This document shows, one piece after another, positions 31,701-43,095 of a stretch of DNA of 64,000 bases (the first letter of the stretch is position 1; every line of letters begins with the position of its first letter). Location: the NCBI GenBank assembly GCA_902702965.1, contig CACRXP010000001.1, forward strand, positions 4,712,195-4,776,194. The letters run 5' to 3'. The position numbers and the translations under genes were made by a program. The notes beneath the pieces are model-generated. The model did not search any database, was not told where the DNA came from, and was given only the letters and a program-made list of their open reading frames with translations. The stretch comes from Spirometra erinaceieuropaei. Its lineage: Eukaryota > Platyhelminthes > Cestoda > Diphyllobothriidea > Diphyllobothriidae.

Positions 31701-32439
31701 AGAGCATAGTGATATGCTTGGATGATATAATATTTTTCGTCGTACCGCGTTATTTTAACGAATTTATCTTCACGTCAACGCATTCCTCAGTACAATAAAT
31801 CAGACATGCTTACATTCATTAAGACAAGCTAAGAAATACTCGAAACGTCTTTGAGATGACTGCTGTCCGTGGGTCATTCGAGATTACACTACTCGTGAGG
31901 TGGACAAGGAACATCCAAGCTGTCCTCTTGCGATCAGGATGCGGAATAGAGGCTGAGAACAAAGGTCTTTGTTCTGAAATTGAAATTGTGACAGGAGACA
32001 ATTTTAGTCGACTTTGCGCTGTCAAACCCTAGACCCAGCAAGTCGGAAGTACTGGGGTTCTGCAAATACAAGTTCTGCCTCTTAGTCACCGTATCACGTT
32101 TAGTTGAAATCTGTGTCGAGGGCATGTTGGGCCGAAGGGAAAGTCATGAATCCCAAAAACAGGGTTCAGCCCCACGAGTGCACAAAAATACCTGAGCATC
32201 GACAGCAATGAATGCAAAGTTCACAACGTCATTACGTTTAGGTTTTTGGGCATAGTCGCTTCTTTTTTTCGTGCTTACGGGCATTCCGCATCTCATGCTA
32301 CTCCCCCTTTCATATTTCGTGCGTATGAACGTGTTCGATATGGTGCCATTCCCACATCTACTACCCTTAGGCGACGCAATTGTCGTTTTCGAAATTTGCA
32401 TCGTCATCCGTTAAACGAATGAGTCGATGTGGGGACTAA
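31701..32439. other. Unassigned stretch
   Basis: No supported feature. Confidence 0.4.
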
Positions 32440-32680
32440 GTTAACGGAACAAGTGTTTGTTGGACGACTCCGATTTAACTTCAAGAATGACGCAGCGCGA
32501 AGTCAACAAACAATCATAATCACACCGGCCATATTGCAAAACCATTACGTTTCATCCTGAAACGACGCTTTTTCCCTCCTGAATAGTAGAACCGTAGTGA
32601 CGGCTGCTTCTGATAAGGGAGAAAGCAAGAGGACAACTGAGATTGCTCATACAACCGCTATAATGTGCCTTGAAAGATGT
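32440..32680 (-). repeat. Unclassified dispersed repeat X, copy 2
   Basis: The minus-strand order GGTTCTACTATTCAGGAGGG, GCGTCGTTTCAGGATGAAA, GGTGTGATTATGATTGTTTG and GTTAAATCGGAG matches copies 1 and 3. An upstream TTTCTCCCTTATCAGAAGCA segment also matches copy 1. Confidence 0.65.
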
Positions 32681-33282
32681 GACATCTGATTTGTCGGTTT
32701 GCTGTTTTAGAACGTAACAGTTGAAGCGAGCGCAGTCTCCGGATTTTAAACAGACATCCAAATGAAGGCAAAGCTCAACAGTAGACTAATTGTGGAAATA
32801 TCCCATCCGAATGCAAACTGGCTGGTGCAAACTTATGCTGTTTATAGCTGCATTTGTAATTTCTGTGCGTCCCATGTTGGAAAGAATGCTCAAGGCAACA
32901 AATTATGCTACTTTGATTCCTTATTATGGCAACTGAAGGAGTGGTTGGCTTCAAAAACTCTACGAACCAAAAATTACCAAATTACTAGATGGCTAATTGC
33001 AAAGTGGGCGGTGCACAAGCATTCAGAAATAAAATACGATAATAATGGTTAATGCTCTAACTAATGTTTGTGTTCTCACATTAATTTTTCCACATTTCTA
33101 GAGGGACGAAATAACCTGTCTTTCATTCAGTCTGCGCGACTTCTGATATATCAAACTATTAGTCTCAGAGGACCCCCAGGCATATGATAAACGCATGAAC
33201 CGCAGATAAAAGGCAGATGTTATCCGCGATGACAGGGAAAAGACATACACTGTAAATTGTACATATTAAAAACAAATGCTAT
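32681..33282. other. Unassigned stretch downstream of receptor gene A
   Basis: Contains the likely 3' UTR of the receptor gene. No clear AATAAA lies close to the stop. Nothing else is supported. Confidence 0.4.
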
Positions 33283-34326
33283 CTAAGGAATTCTAGAGTC
33301 ACGTTGTTCGCTGCCATCCACCGTCCATCGTCCCTTGCATACCCTACGGGCTAGCGAGATGACTCCTTGATAGGCATGCCTTGGTAGCTCACGCAATGCC
33401 GGAATGTAGACAATGATTATGATTGGCAAGGCGAGCAGTTGAACGTCAGACAAAAAGCGGTCCGCCTTAGACAATGGAGAGTTCCACATTATCGTGCATA
33501 ACCCCGCAGCACACATGAATCTGTACCCAGTGTCGTAAATGCTGAATAGTAAAAAATTCACCGAAAGTGGTACAGTACAGAAGGTTGCCGTCATCCAACC
33601 CTGCGGTCGACTAAACGCCTCCATCTGCTCCTTCGTGGTGCCGGGAAGGGCAAGAATGTTCCAGGTGTCCGAAAGCTGCTCAGCCGGTGTGCTACGCACC
33701 CATTGGATAATTTTAAAGCACGAGAGGCTCAAGATGATTGTGCTGATAACTGCCGTCAGACCAAAGCGAACAAAGTTCTCAGTATAAAGAGACACGAGAA
33801 TTCCGTAGGGCACGTCTGTGTCGAGACACCGACAATATTTGCCATCCCATTTCACTATAAATGCTTGGGGTAGCATGCAGATGACGCTAGTTAGGCACAT
33901 TCCAAACAAGTAGGCAAACTCGGCAATGAGCGAGGTGGAGAATGAGTGTTGGTATCTGCAGACAATCTGAATTGCTCTGTTCCCCACTGTGAAATTCAGA
34001 ATCAACACCGCAAATGTGTAAGTGACGACGGAGAGGTATCGGCTCGACCATATATGGCACATAATTGGGGCCATGATAGGGTTGGTATAAAATAGTCGTC
34101 TGGGTACAACGCGATCGCAGGTCCTGATGAAAGTGTAGAGGACGGCAGAAGCAATCAGAGTACGCAGTTGGAATAGAAACATCCTTGGTCTGCCTCTTAT
34201 GAGCAGGAGAAGCACTAACAAGGCAAGATTCATCACCAGGCTGATGCAGTTCATGAGGGCACTGATGACAAAAAGGGCGTCTTTCTGCACACTGGTATTA
34301 GCACACTTCCAGTAAGTCTTTTCCAT
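33283..34326 (-). CDS. Orphan seven-transmembrane (GPCR-like) receptor A
   Basis: Single-exon, 347 residues. Hydrophobic segments lie at about 17-43, 50-70, 90-114, 132-153, 176-203, 244-266 and 293-312. N10 in an NTS sequon suggests an extracellular N-terminus. C90 at the top of TM3 and C165/C167 in the second extracellular loop can form the canonical class A disulfide. The TM3 end reads GNRAIQIV where most rhodopsin-like receptors have DRY. TM7 has LPIIIIVYIP in place of NPxxY. A basic C-terminal tail (ARRVCKGRW) follows. The ATG has an A at -3 and is conserved in copy B. Ligand and G-protein partner are unknown. It fits a lineage-specific flatworm rhodopsin-like orphan, but I cannot place the subfamily. 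Gene B at 48104 is its inverted paralogue. Confidence 0.85.
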   Translation of the reverse strand: MEKTYWKCANTSVQKDALFVISALMNCISLVMNLALLVLLLLIRGRPRMFLFQLRTLIASAVLYTFIRTCDRVVPRRLFYTNPIMAPIMCHIWSSRYLSVVTYTFAVLILNFTVGNRAIQIVCRYQHSFSTSLIAEFAYLFGMCLTSVICMLPQAFIVKWDGKYCRCLDTDVPYGILVSLYTENFVRFGLTAVISTIILSLSCFKIIQWVRSTPAEQLSDTWNILALPGTTKEQMEAFSRPQGWMTATFCTVPLSVNFLLFSIYDTGYRFMCAAGLCTIMWNSPLSKADRFLSDVQLLALPIIIIVYIPALRELPRHAYQGVISLARRVCKGRWTVDGSEQRDSRIP

Positions 34327-34590
34327 TTTGCTATTCGTGAGAACTGTCGCTTTCTAAGCAAATAGGCTATTTGCGCACAGGCAGATATATATACATATTT
34401 ATTTTGGAAGAGCATCGTAGGCAGCTGTGGTGGTGGGCGACAGATGACCGTGACATTCCGGCGTCTAACCCCTGGACCCGGTAAGTTTATCTGAGAATAA
34501 CTTGTTTGTTCATATTTGATGGCTGTCCCACCGGCCTGGCAACCCCGTCTATTTACAATCTGCCTCCCTGACATACGCTCCTCCCTAGTT
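34327..34590 (-). promoter_or_regulatory. Duplicated 5' flank of receptor A, TATA-like element
   Basis: About 250 bp upstream of the ATG are shared with 47850-48103 upstream of receptor B. That is as well conserved as coding sequence, which suggests either recent duplication or promoter constraint. An AT-rich ATATATATACATATTT at about 34387-34402 lies 60-75 bp upstream of the start in both copies and could be a TATA element. No transcription start can be fixed from sequence. Confidence 0.45.
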
Positions 34591-37299
34591 AATATTCATT
34601 TTTTGCAAACGCTATCCATCATCATGCCGCCCATTCGTACCCATGAGCATAAAGTCCGATGTGGGCTTATCGGCTTTTGTTATTTATCTTCTGGTCTGCC
34701 CCACCCAGCTGTAATTCTGTCACTGCCTTTGAGTTCTTGTTTGACTAACCATGCGTCGTAAACATTTTTACTGGCCGGGTATCCTACCTTCAATCCGAGA
34801 ATTGTTCTTACATGCACAGGCAACCTGGGGACAGACTGCGTTACTTTTTTCTCCTCTGTCTCTTTTAGACTGCTTTTGGCCAAATACTTTTTCCTTATAG
34901 GGCTCCAAACAAAATGTCCCAGGCCAAACCACAGTTTCTAGCTCTGAGTTAGTGGCACAAATGCTGCAGTTAACCAGACTGCGATTATCTTCGATGAAAT
35001 CTGTTTGAGAAAATTTCAATACCAAGTCCTCATCTCCATGCTCAAACTGCACCTGTTATGTCTGCCTTTTCAAGGGCCACATATCAACAATTAGTATGAG
35101 GTATGAGCTGTGACATTTTCAACAACTAACAGACGATTTGCAAAAGGATGCAGATCTTGATGACAATAAGTGCAAAAAGGAGATATGGCCCGCGAAATAA
35201 GCATTTTATGCAAACTCGGATTCATCATCCAGGGCTGTATCACTTGTACTTGCTGCAGCATTTATAGGATGCGGATACTATGCCACTGCAAACGTGTGAG
35301 AATTAGCTGCTCTTTCGTTCGTCGCAGCTGGTTGAGCCTAATGCGAGATTTCCTTGATTGTCCCCGGCGTGTCTCGCTAACGTCCGTGACTTCAGCACAC
35401 CTGTTGGTTATTTGTGTGACAACCATTCCGCAATTTCAGTAAATCGGTGAGATTGTGACACGTCTAGACTTGACGTAGATGGCAGTGTTCTAACGAACTA
35501 ACGAGTTATATCTCACGAGCACATAGCCTTAAAGGCAGCAAGTAAAACTGAGCAGTGAATAATATAGAGATTCTGAACGTTAAGTACCCTGATAACAGAG
35601 CGCAACAGCAACACAGGCCAGCAAGGCGGGTTGTGCAGGTGTGTCGTTCCTGGTCAAATTCAAACAAGCAATCCGGTCAAAGAAAATGGTTTTGCAGGCC
35701 AAACCACTATAGCGTGAAAACAGGACGTTTTTTAAGCAGACGGGTGGCTGAACGCCCAAGGGCTGTGAAGAGTCTCATGTTGCGACGCTCTTGACGGAAC
35801 TTGCTAGCCCCCTCAGATGTGACCGAACTGAACTCCTGGTTAGAAGTGACAATCTCCTGAGCTACGGCTCCAACCCACGGTCTACCAGCAATACCGATGA
35901 TTCCTCTTCCCAGTTAGTGTGAAGACTTTGCCTTTTCAGGACAGTTGGCAACGCAATAGGGCGTTAGCAGGCACTTAGTTCTGTGACAGACATAGTGAAA
36001 GAAATGACCGAGTAAATACGACTACAATCGAGAAACCTTTTTGTGGTGTTTACTAAGCAGTCTCTTCTGGCTGCAACATTGTGTATGCCTGATCACGTTA
36101 TCAGGGGTGTTCCCAAGCTTGCATCATGCATTCCAGTGGAGTAGGTGACTCACGACCCAGGTCTACTTCATGAGCATATCTACGCTATGCAAAGTCTAGA
36201 CGTGTTTTAAGATCATTTCCAAGGCCCATTAAAATCTATTTGGAAAATGAACCCCCGACTGTGTTACGTCTCTAGAAAGGAATGGCATTACTACATTCGC
36301 ACAAGTAAGTGTTTTATTCAGCCGGACTACGCACTGATGAAAAAAAAACGAAAAATGCTGCAAATGATGATGGGACTGAAGTGGACGGCGGTCCGAGGGG
36401 AGAAAGGGATGAAAATCACAGATGGCAGCCATGTACGCCAGCGAATTCAGGGCGTGTATTGACACCCGAGGGAGACAGACCGACAGAGACGGAGAGACAT
36501 GTGGTAACGGCTGCTTCAATAGGTTCGTTGGTCGGACTCACAAGCTGTCCAGATGCTGTGTTGCGCTAGTTGAGGTATGGCGTGTCTAGTGTTTTGTAGC
36601 ATTTTCCGAGGGGTAACCGGGTCTGCCTGGAGTCACATGCGTCCCAGATGAACTCGGCCAGATTATGAGGTCAGTAAGACCGGTACCGCTAACTGAGAAG
36701 ATGCATGACTTTGACGCAGCAGGACATCGCAGTGATGGCCAACGGCAACATGAGAAGAGGCCCTCGTGTGTCAACGAATACTTGTGACATGGTTTTCTGA
36801 CCCGGAAGTTTATTGGCAGTCAAAACATGCACCTGCATCATTCAGTCGTCTAGCGATAACGCAGCAAGTAAGTTCTGAGTACATTTGTCATAGTATTAAG
36901 TCCTATTTTACAGGAAATGGCAAAATATACGCTGAACACATTAGGACACTTGACGTTTTTCTCGGGACTTCAGGCAAACTCCTTTGTGCAATCCTGCCCG
37001 AATGGCCGTACCAAGAGTTTATTAGGCAGGCGTGTCTAGCTGCATACATTTCGGCTGATTTTCAAAACAACTTGCGCCTCCAATCGCTGACCGTTAAGTC
37101 ACGTTCGTGCATTCCGCAGTTTACGAGAAAGCGCATTCAGAACAGCAACCGCGGCATTCTGGTGATGCAGGCGAGAAGGTTCCCGAAAAGTCAGCATGAA
37201 CAAACTTTTGTCCATGAACTTGCCCTCTCTTCTCTTTTGTCTTCTTCGGGAGATGAAAAACGTGAAAATGTGGCTTTGCAAATAAGATGTGTCAAAATT
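34591..37299. other. Unassigned stretch
   Basis: About 2.7 kb. A 180-codon plus-strand frame at 36766-37308 has no recognisable motif, and I do not call it a gene. Other frames are short. Confidence 0.4.
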
Positions 37300-39590
37300 T
37301 ACGAATGATTGTTAATCACTCGTAAACTGACACCAATGAGTGGAACCAATATACATGTTAATAAATTAAAATTTTAAGGGAATTAAAGACATTAGAGAAA
37401 TATAAAAGGCAATGTCAAGTTGTTGATAATACCAATTTTTAGAAAAGTGTAAAATAGCGAAAACGCCAAAAACGGTTGTAATTGCGCTAACATCAGTTTT
37501 CGATGTGCAAAATTTCTGCTTACGAAAAAATTGAGTAAATATGCGGCTAATATAGAATAACGTTTAAAAAATAGTGTTTTCATGAAAGTTATATTTAAAT
37601 ATCCCAAATAAAAAAGTGTAATTACACCTATGACGATTTTCCAACAGCGTACAACCTAAGTGTAGATTCCAAAACCGTTTCTCGAGAATTCGTCGCATTC
37701 TTTGTTCTTTTGAATTGATTGAGATGGGGTTCAATAAGGCGAACAGAATTCTGCTTGATGTCTCTAATAGGGACATCATAGCAACAAACGTTTTCATAAA
37801 AGTACATGTTGCCAGGCTGGGAAGGAATAACATATTCAAATAACATTGACGGGTATAGTCTTAAGTATACCATTTTGTGCATATAACGAGGAATTATGTT
37901 CCGTAAAATTAATTTTTACTTTTTGCTTATTCTGCATTACTTTTAGTTTCCGATCGGCTTTGAAATATGGCTAATACTTCATGATTTTCGGTGTTTTCAT
38001 TCGATGGTCAATAATGACAGATTGTATATTATGTGCTTGATAAAACCTTTGAAATAAGATATTTCTTAAACACATTTGCCGTGATGCTGAGTATTCAGGC
38101 GTTCTTTTTCACGTAGAAGGTCCCTTGTGTCACATATAAAGACACCCAAACAGGAAACCTCATCGTCACATAAACTGAACGTCCACAACAAATTTAGCAA
38201 CGAAAATTCTTTCGATCAGTTAGAAAACATTTTCCAACAAGTTGCAATTTTAGCAGATGTCTATGTGCTTTAATTATTTACATTGTAAAGCCAAAAATTT
38301 GACACCTTTGGTAGTTTCATTCACATTATCAAAAATACCGATATTCCTCTACCTCAAACGTGAGAACATACCTTTTCTGTTATGCTGCATCTATTTTTGC
38401 CATCTTGGCTCAATTAAGCTCCGTTCTACAATCATGAATGTATTACGGAGTGGCCACATAAATTCTGGTATTTTTCTAATGCTTTTAATGTTTTGCTCAT
38501 TCCATTTGCAAACTACGTATAAGCCGAAACTAGACCGCACGAAATGTGATGTTCCATATGTTAAAAATTGAAAATGACTATTTGGTGATAGCCAGTTCTG
38601 TAACGACAAATATGACTTGCAACACGGCAAAATAATTCCAGCCCATTTAAACGAAGAATTGCTTGTATGCGTTATTTCTATACTTTGGGACATAAAATCG
38701 TACAGATTTGATAATCTCATTTCCAAAAAACGATAAAATATCTGGTTTTCTAAAAATAACGTGCCACAGGAAACTAGTGTCCACGGGAAGCAGCAGACAT
38801 AAAATCGATTTTAAAGTGCAGAGAGCCCTGTTTAGTAAAACTCTCGAGAGCACATTACCCTTCCATCAAAGGAAAAGCATGCTTGCTAGGCGCAACTTCA
38901 GTCTAGGAAAAGTATAAAAATTGGTAAGTGCCCGAATATATCGCATCCTCCATTTTCCAATTACGAACATTTGGCATAATAAAATTACGTGGAAACATTT
39001 TATACACGAGAAAAAAAATTTCCTTGAAGACAGTGGACAACGTTTAAGACGTCCAAAAGTTCTTATGCCAGTTTGTTTAATCACGGTTTATGAGATAGGT
39101 CACGTAATTACTATATGTACGTTCGCACGTATATTGTCTTTTTTAAAGACACCTTCTACCGTCTACGCCACACTTTTTGTTTATCTCGGAAAATTACGTT
39201 CTTCTGTTTTTCTCCAACGCTCGTGCTATTTGTTTGAGCCTCCCGTCTCCTTACCGCGTAATTTAATACAACCTTTCTGACTATACGTCGTACGTTTCTG
39301 ACTGTACGCCATACCTTTTCTGACTGCACGCATCGAGACATTTGGTTGCATATGTAGAATTTAAATTTTGTTAATCATGCACATCATAGGACCGTCTTTC
39401 CGTCAAAATCTGCTTATATGCACCGTTTCCCCGTACGGGCGGCGCGAAGTAAGCCAACGCAGCGTATTAAACTAGACAGGCTATAAGGTAGCTAGGTTAA
39501 ACAGACTTGGTGGTAGTTACGCGAACGGGCTAACAGTCGGCGGTCGAATATAATCCATACTATATGAATATATATATATATATATATGCG
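37300..39590. other. AT-rich unassigned block
   Basis: Markedly more AT-rich than its neighbours, with many short frames on both strands. The segment GTTTATGAGATAGGTCACGT near 39088 resembles the right terminus of the 27371 MITE, but I found no matching left end. An (AT)n run lies at about 39567-39588. No gene is supported. Confidence 0.4.
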
Positions 39591-39597
39591 TAATGTT

Positions 39598-39925
39598 ATT
39601 ACAAACAAAGACTGGGGAGATTGGAATGGCCACTTCTGGTTTATTAGCCGTCGTCAGCCAGTCGTACCCGGCCCCGAAGTGTTGAACACCTGGGGTTCGA
39701 TCGGCGACCGGTTAGTTAGAAGTCCAGCGTCTCTTATCACTGAACCACTGGCTCGTTGTCCTGTCGGACTTCTAACTAACAGGTCGCAAGTTGGAGTCTC
39801 AGGTGTTCCACGCTTAGGGGTTGGGTATGACTGGCTAACGACGACTGGTATGCCGGAAATGGCAATTCCAGTCTCCTTAGTTTTTGTCGGTATTAACATT
39901 CTGCCTATATATATAAGTCCGTCGG
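39598..39925. mobile_element. Palindromic pair of SINE-1 copies, head to head
   Basis: The left half is minus-oriented: hammerhead at 39663-39619, tRNA-like head to about 39760. The right half is plus-oriented: tRNA-like head from about 39770, hammerhead at 39829-39873, then CTTAGTTTTTGTCGGTATTA. The halves meet inside the tRNA-like head at TGTCGGACTTCTAACTAACA. Core changes differ between halves: the left has GAAG for GAAA (A15.1 lost), the right has CTAACGA for CTGACGA. Each ribozyme is probably inactive. Confidence 0.75.
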
Positions 39926-39941
39926 AAAAAAAGACTTTTAC

Positions 39942-39984
39942 TCGTAAATTTTCGAGCTGATTGCACCAACCCTTCGTCAGACGA
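39942..39984 (-). ncRNA. Hammerhead ribozyme (third PLE family)
   Basis: On the minus strand, TCGT (39984-39981) is followed by CTGACGA (39980-39974) and an extra A (39973). Stem II is GGGTTGG/TCAGCTC (39972-39966 and 39960-39954), 7 bp including three G-U pairs, with loop TGCAA. Then come GAA (39953-39951), self-complementary AATT (39950-39947), T17 (39946) and ACGA (39945-39942), perfectly complementary to TCGT. The predicted cut lies between 39946 and 39945. H17 = U is allowed but usually slower. G-U richness of stem II lowers confidence. Confidence 0.7.
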
Positions 39985-40560
39985 AGTGAATAATGTGAGG
40001 TGGGATTGTCACACTGCCGGTTGAGGACGCAGACAGAGAGATAAGCGGACGACCTTGCGAGGGTGAAGTGTGCATCGTGTTGTGATGCGCGCCGGAGTTG
40101 AGGATAGGTGTTATGGGTCCCGGTTGTGACTCAAGGTGCTGAGAAGGGGGCGGGGTGATGGGACGAGGGCAGGGAGGGAGGAATGGCGTGTCGGCGAAGT
40201 CATGCATGTGGGCATTAGCTATTGTTGTTCATAGGGTGGGAGCCAGTCAGTCCACCTCGATCGAAGACCCTCGTAGCGAACGTCTAGGTCAACAACGCGG
40301 GTAATTATGTCCGCACTGGAGTGCCAAGCTTCGAGGAATTCCCGTGCATGTTTGGTGTTAGCCATGGTTAACACTTCAGTACCGTCCCGATCGAAAAGAT
40401 GGTCACAATCAAGAGCGTGCGCAAACACCAGAGGCAAGGGGTCGCGTCGACGGATAGCTACCTTATGTCCATTAATACGAGTCCCAAGTTGTCGACCCGT
40501 GTGACCAATATAGACGCAACGGCAGTTAGCGCACGGGATGCGGTACATGACATTACTTCG
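39942..40560 (-). mobile_element. Penelope-like GIY-YIG fragment with hammerhead 3' end
   Basis: Minus-strand 40548-40219 encodes a clean GIY-YIG domain: MYRIPCANCRCVYIGHTGRQ, LGTRINGHKVAIRRRDPLPL and FAHALDCDHLFDRDGTEVLT, then HAREFLEAWHSSADIITRVV. The stop is at about 40219. A C-terminal/3' region rich in Pro and Ser follows, and a hammerhead lies at 39984-39942. No RT is visible upstream of 40560, so the copy is 5'-truncated. The sequence is clearly distinct from the other PLE families here. Confidence 0.85.
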
Positions 40561-41775
40561 CTGTCCTTTAGGTATGGGATAATTTACCCAAATGAGATAT
40601 TATTCTTTGCCCCACATGCGAGGAATTTCTGAAACGATTACCCGACAACCAAACCGGTTTGGCATCTGAATTGCACACAAGCCGGCGTCCTCCTTAGATG
40701 TCAGCTTTTGGTTCCGTTCGATGACGACAAAACTGTCTTCCACATACTTAGTTCAGGATTGGGGTCTGACGTGAGAGGACGACTTATTGTTTCGATGATA
40801 CCGCACATGTACTGCCAGTCATGTATTTAACCCAGGACTTTCACTGAAACACACAACAATATACAGTGATCTAGAGATTTGTCAGACGATAATTAATGTT
40901 GGGTACCACATAAAGGTGCTAGTGGAAGATGACATGTTCTTGACTCGGAGCATACCGCATACATCGTCCGAAATTATAACGCCTCTCATTGATCGCGATC
41001 TATCCATGTACTCAGGGTGGCAGTTGGTACTAGATCGTTTAGTTGGACATGCGAATTTGCAGACTTTCATAGTAATTCACGTACCTGGCCTCTCTTAGGT
41101 TGGTAGGGGTCTTAACTTCTGCATCCTCTCTCTGCATCATGTCAATCTGATGTCCATAAAAAGGCTGGTCACCAGCAATGCCTTTCAGGTTCATACACGC
41201 TTCCCAGTCACAAGTGACTGCCCTGCCCAAACAATCCGACGCTATTTGATGAAAACTATCTTTTAACAGGAGAACTTCGAGGACTTACACAAAGAACAGT
41301 TTAGTTCCTTATTATTCGGTGAGCGAAAGTTGATCGGCAGAAAATCCCAGTAATCAAGTAAAGTGCAGCACTCAGCAGAATGTGAGTCGAATAAACAGCG
41401 GCTGCACGCAGGTCATTCTAGCCAATCTATTTCGCGGATATTGCTGACAGAATTTGATGCAAAACCATCCTTAATTCATATCGAACAAAGAGGCCAGTTA
41501 AAACAGTGCTTACACACAGCATTGTCATTCTGCAACAGCAAAACGCCTGAGGACCCTGCTTCCAGAATAAACATCTAGAGTTACAGACCATTAGACGCAT
41601 AATTTTGTGTGCTTTTAAGCAGCAGTTTCTGCTGAAATAAGCTTTGACTGCAGATTAGCGACAAAGAACTCCTGCGTTCAGGGGAGGGGGAGCAGAGGTC
41701 TCCGACTTCCTCCTGGTGATCGGCGTCTGCATATATTGATTTGTACTTTATTAGGCTAGAGTAGATAAAATGTCC
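40561..41775. other. Unassigned stretch
   Basis: No supported feature. Confidence 0.4.
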
Positions 41776-42245
41776 AGCGTGTTGTTCGACCGTGGAACTC
41801 ATCCCCAAGTGAAATAATGACATCTGATACTATGGCTGTATTCAAAAGGCAGCTGGATCGTTTGATCTTTGATAAACGACGCCTCTCACTACAGGTCTAT
41901 CTGCGGCCAGCTATAAATTTCATTTCTTGACTTTATCCCTGTATAACACATACCCGACTTTAACTGAAATTTTCCCTCTCAAAATATGCAAATGACTGCA
42001 CTTTATGCTGATTGTATATAACTGCACTTAAAATTCCATATGTACACTGAAAAGACCGTCTGCCGCGGCCTTCGCAGTCCCGCACGGTAAAAACGTTTTT
42101 CGTGGACAAATATGTTACTGACAAAAGTTAGTAAGATGTGTATTTAACATTTGTATTGTATGTTTTGTTTTCAATAGGGTCATCAAGGGCATTGCCCATT
42201 ACCCTAAAATACACTGTTATTCTTATTCTTATTATTATTAGTAGT
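41776..42245 (+). mobile_element. LINE 3' end (CR1-like RT C-terminus and 3' UTR)
   Basis: The frame from about 41776 reads RVVRPWNSSPSEIMTSDTMA, then VFKRQLDRLIFDKRRLSLQV, stopping near 41930. The WNSLP...FKRxLDxxL pattern is the usual C-terminal end of CR1/jockey-type LINE reverse transcriptases. A 3' UTR of about 300 bp follows and ends in (TTATTC)(TTATTA)n at about 42222-42246, as LINE tails often do. The UTR matches 50285-50580 in inverted orientation. It is heavily 5'-truncated. Confidence 0.75.
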
Positions 42246-42246
42246 A

Positions 42247-42924
42247 GGGTTTTTGTACGGACTTCCTTCTTTGCAAGATCTGACGTTTAAAAGCGGAGCC
42301 GCTTATCATAGTTACAAATTCATTGCCTTCCCTCCTTTAAATGACCTGCATCATCGGTCTTCCCAAGATGTCCTAGCCTGCCTGTCATTTATTATTTTTT
42401 CTGATGACAGTTTTGTGCTCCTTTTTGTATCAATACCAGCGAAAGTGCGAGTTTAGGAAGCAGATGGGAGGAAGGGAACGCGATCGCTAGAACAAGAATT
42501 TTATTTAATTGCCGTTTCGGACTTGAACTCGCAACAAACATCAGATACTGCATCATATGGGTCTTCAAGGATTTACTGTAAGACGTAAGTGAAGGTGATA
42601 CGGCCCGAGTCCTTGTTTAACACAGCTGATATCAAATCTGTCAACGTGATATCATCTATATAGTCGAGCTTCAGGAAGACGGATGGGGCGAAGAACCTTA
42701 TATGGCATTATGTTTCGCTTCCCCTCATGGCTCGCAATCCGCGCGAAATATTTAAGACGGAAAGTTATGCACTAAGCGAACTCAAACAGATAAATACTGT
42801 GTTATCGTGCCCGTCGATAAGGTACGTTTGGTTGTTGCGTCGGACATGATGGACTATCTTCAGAAAGCAAAAAGCGCTGGGATACGGACTATAGGTGGTA
42901 TAACGTTAAATTCCGGAGGATACC
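42247..42924. other. Unassigned stretch
   Basis: No supported feature. Confidence 0.4.
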
Positions 42925-43095
42925 CGTCCCCGTGTCCCAAATTCAACCTTAATCGCAGCTCGAACGGTAACTCTAACCGTATCCTCACTGTCCCAACATT
43001 AACCCTTCTAGCTCTAACGCTTAGCGTGAAGCTACTCCTAACCTTAACTTCCCTAACTCTGACCCTCATATTAACCCTTATACTGTTCCCTCGTG
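42925..43095 (+). repeat. Degenerate telomere-like tract
   Basis: Recurring AACCCT/CTAACC variants (CATTAACCCTTCTAGC, CTCCTAACCTTAACTTCC, ATATTAACCCTTATAC). It is more diverged than the tract at 4735. Confidence 0.55.

Noticed and set aside
36766..37308. 180-codon plus-strand frame as a gene
   Set aside because: No domain, signal or family resemblance; composition is like the surrounding noncoding DNA.
39080..39110. Right terminus of another MITE in the AT-rich block
   Set aside because: Only about 20 bp resemble the 27371 terminus, and no opposite arm was found.
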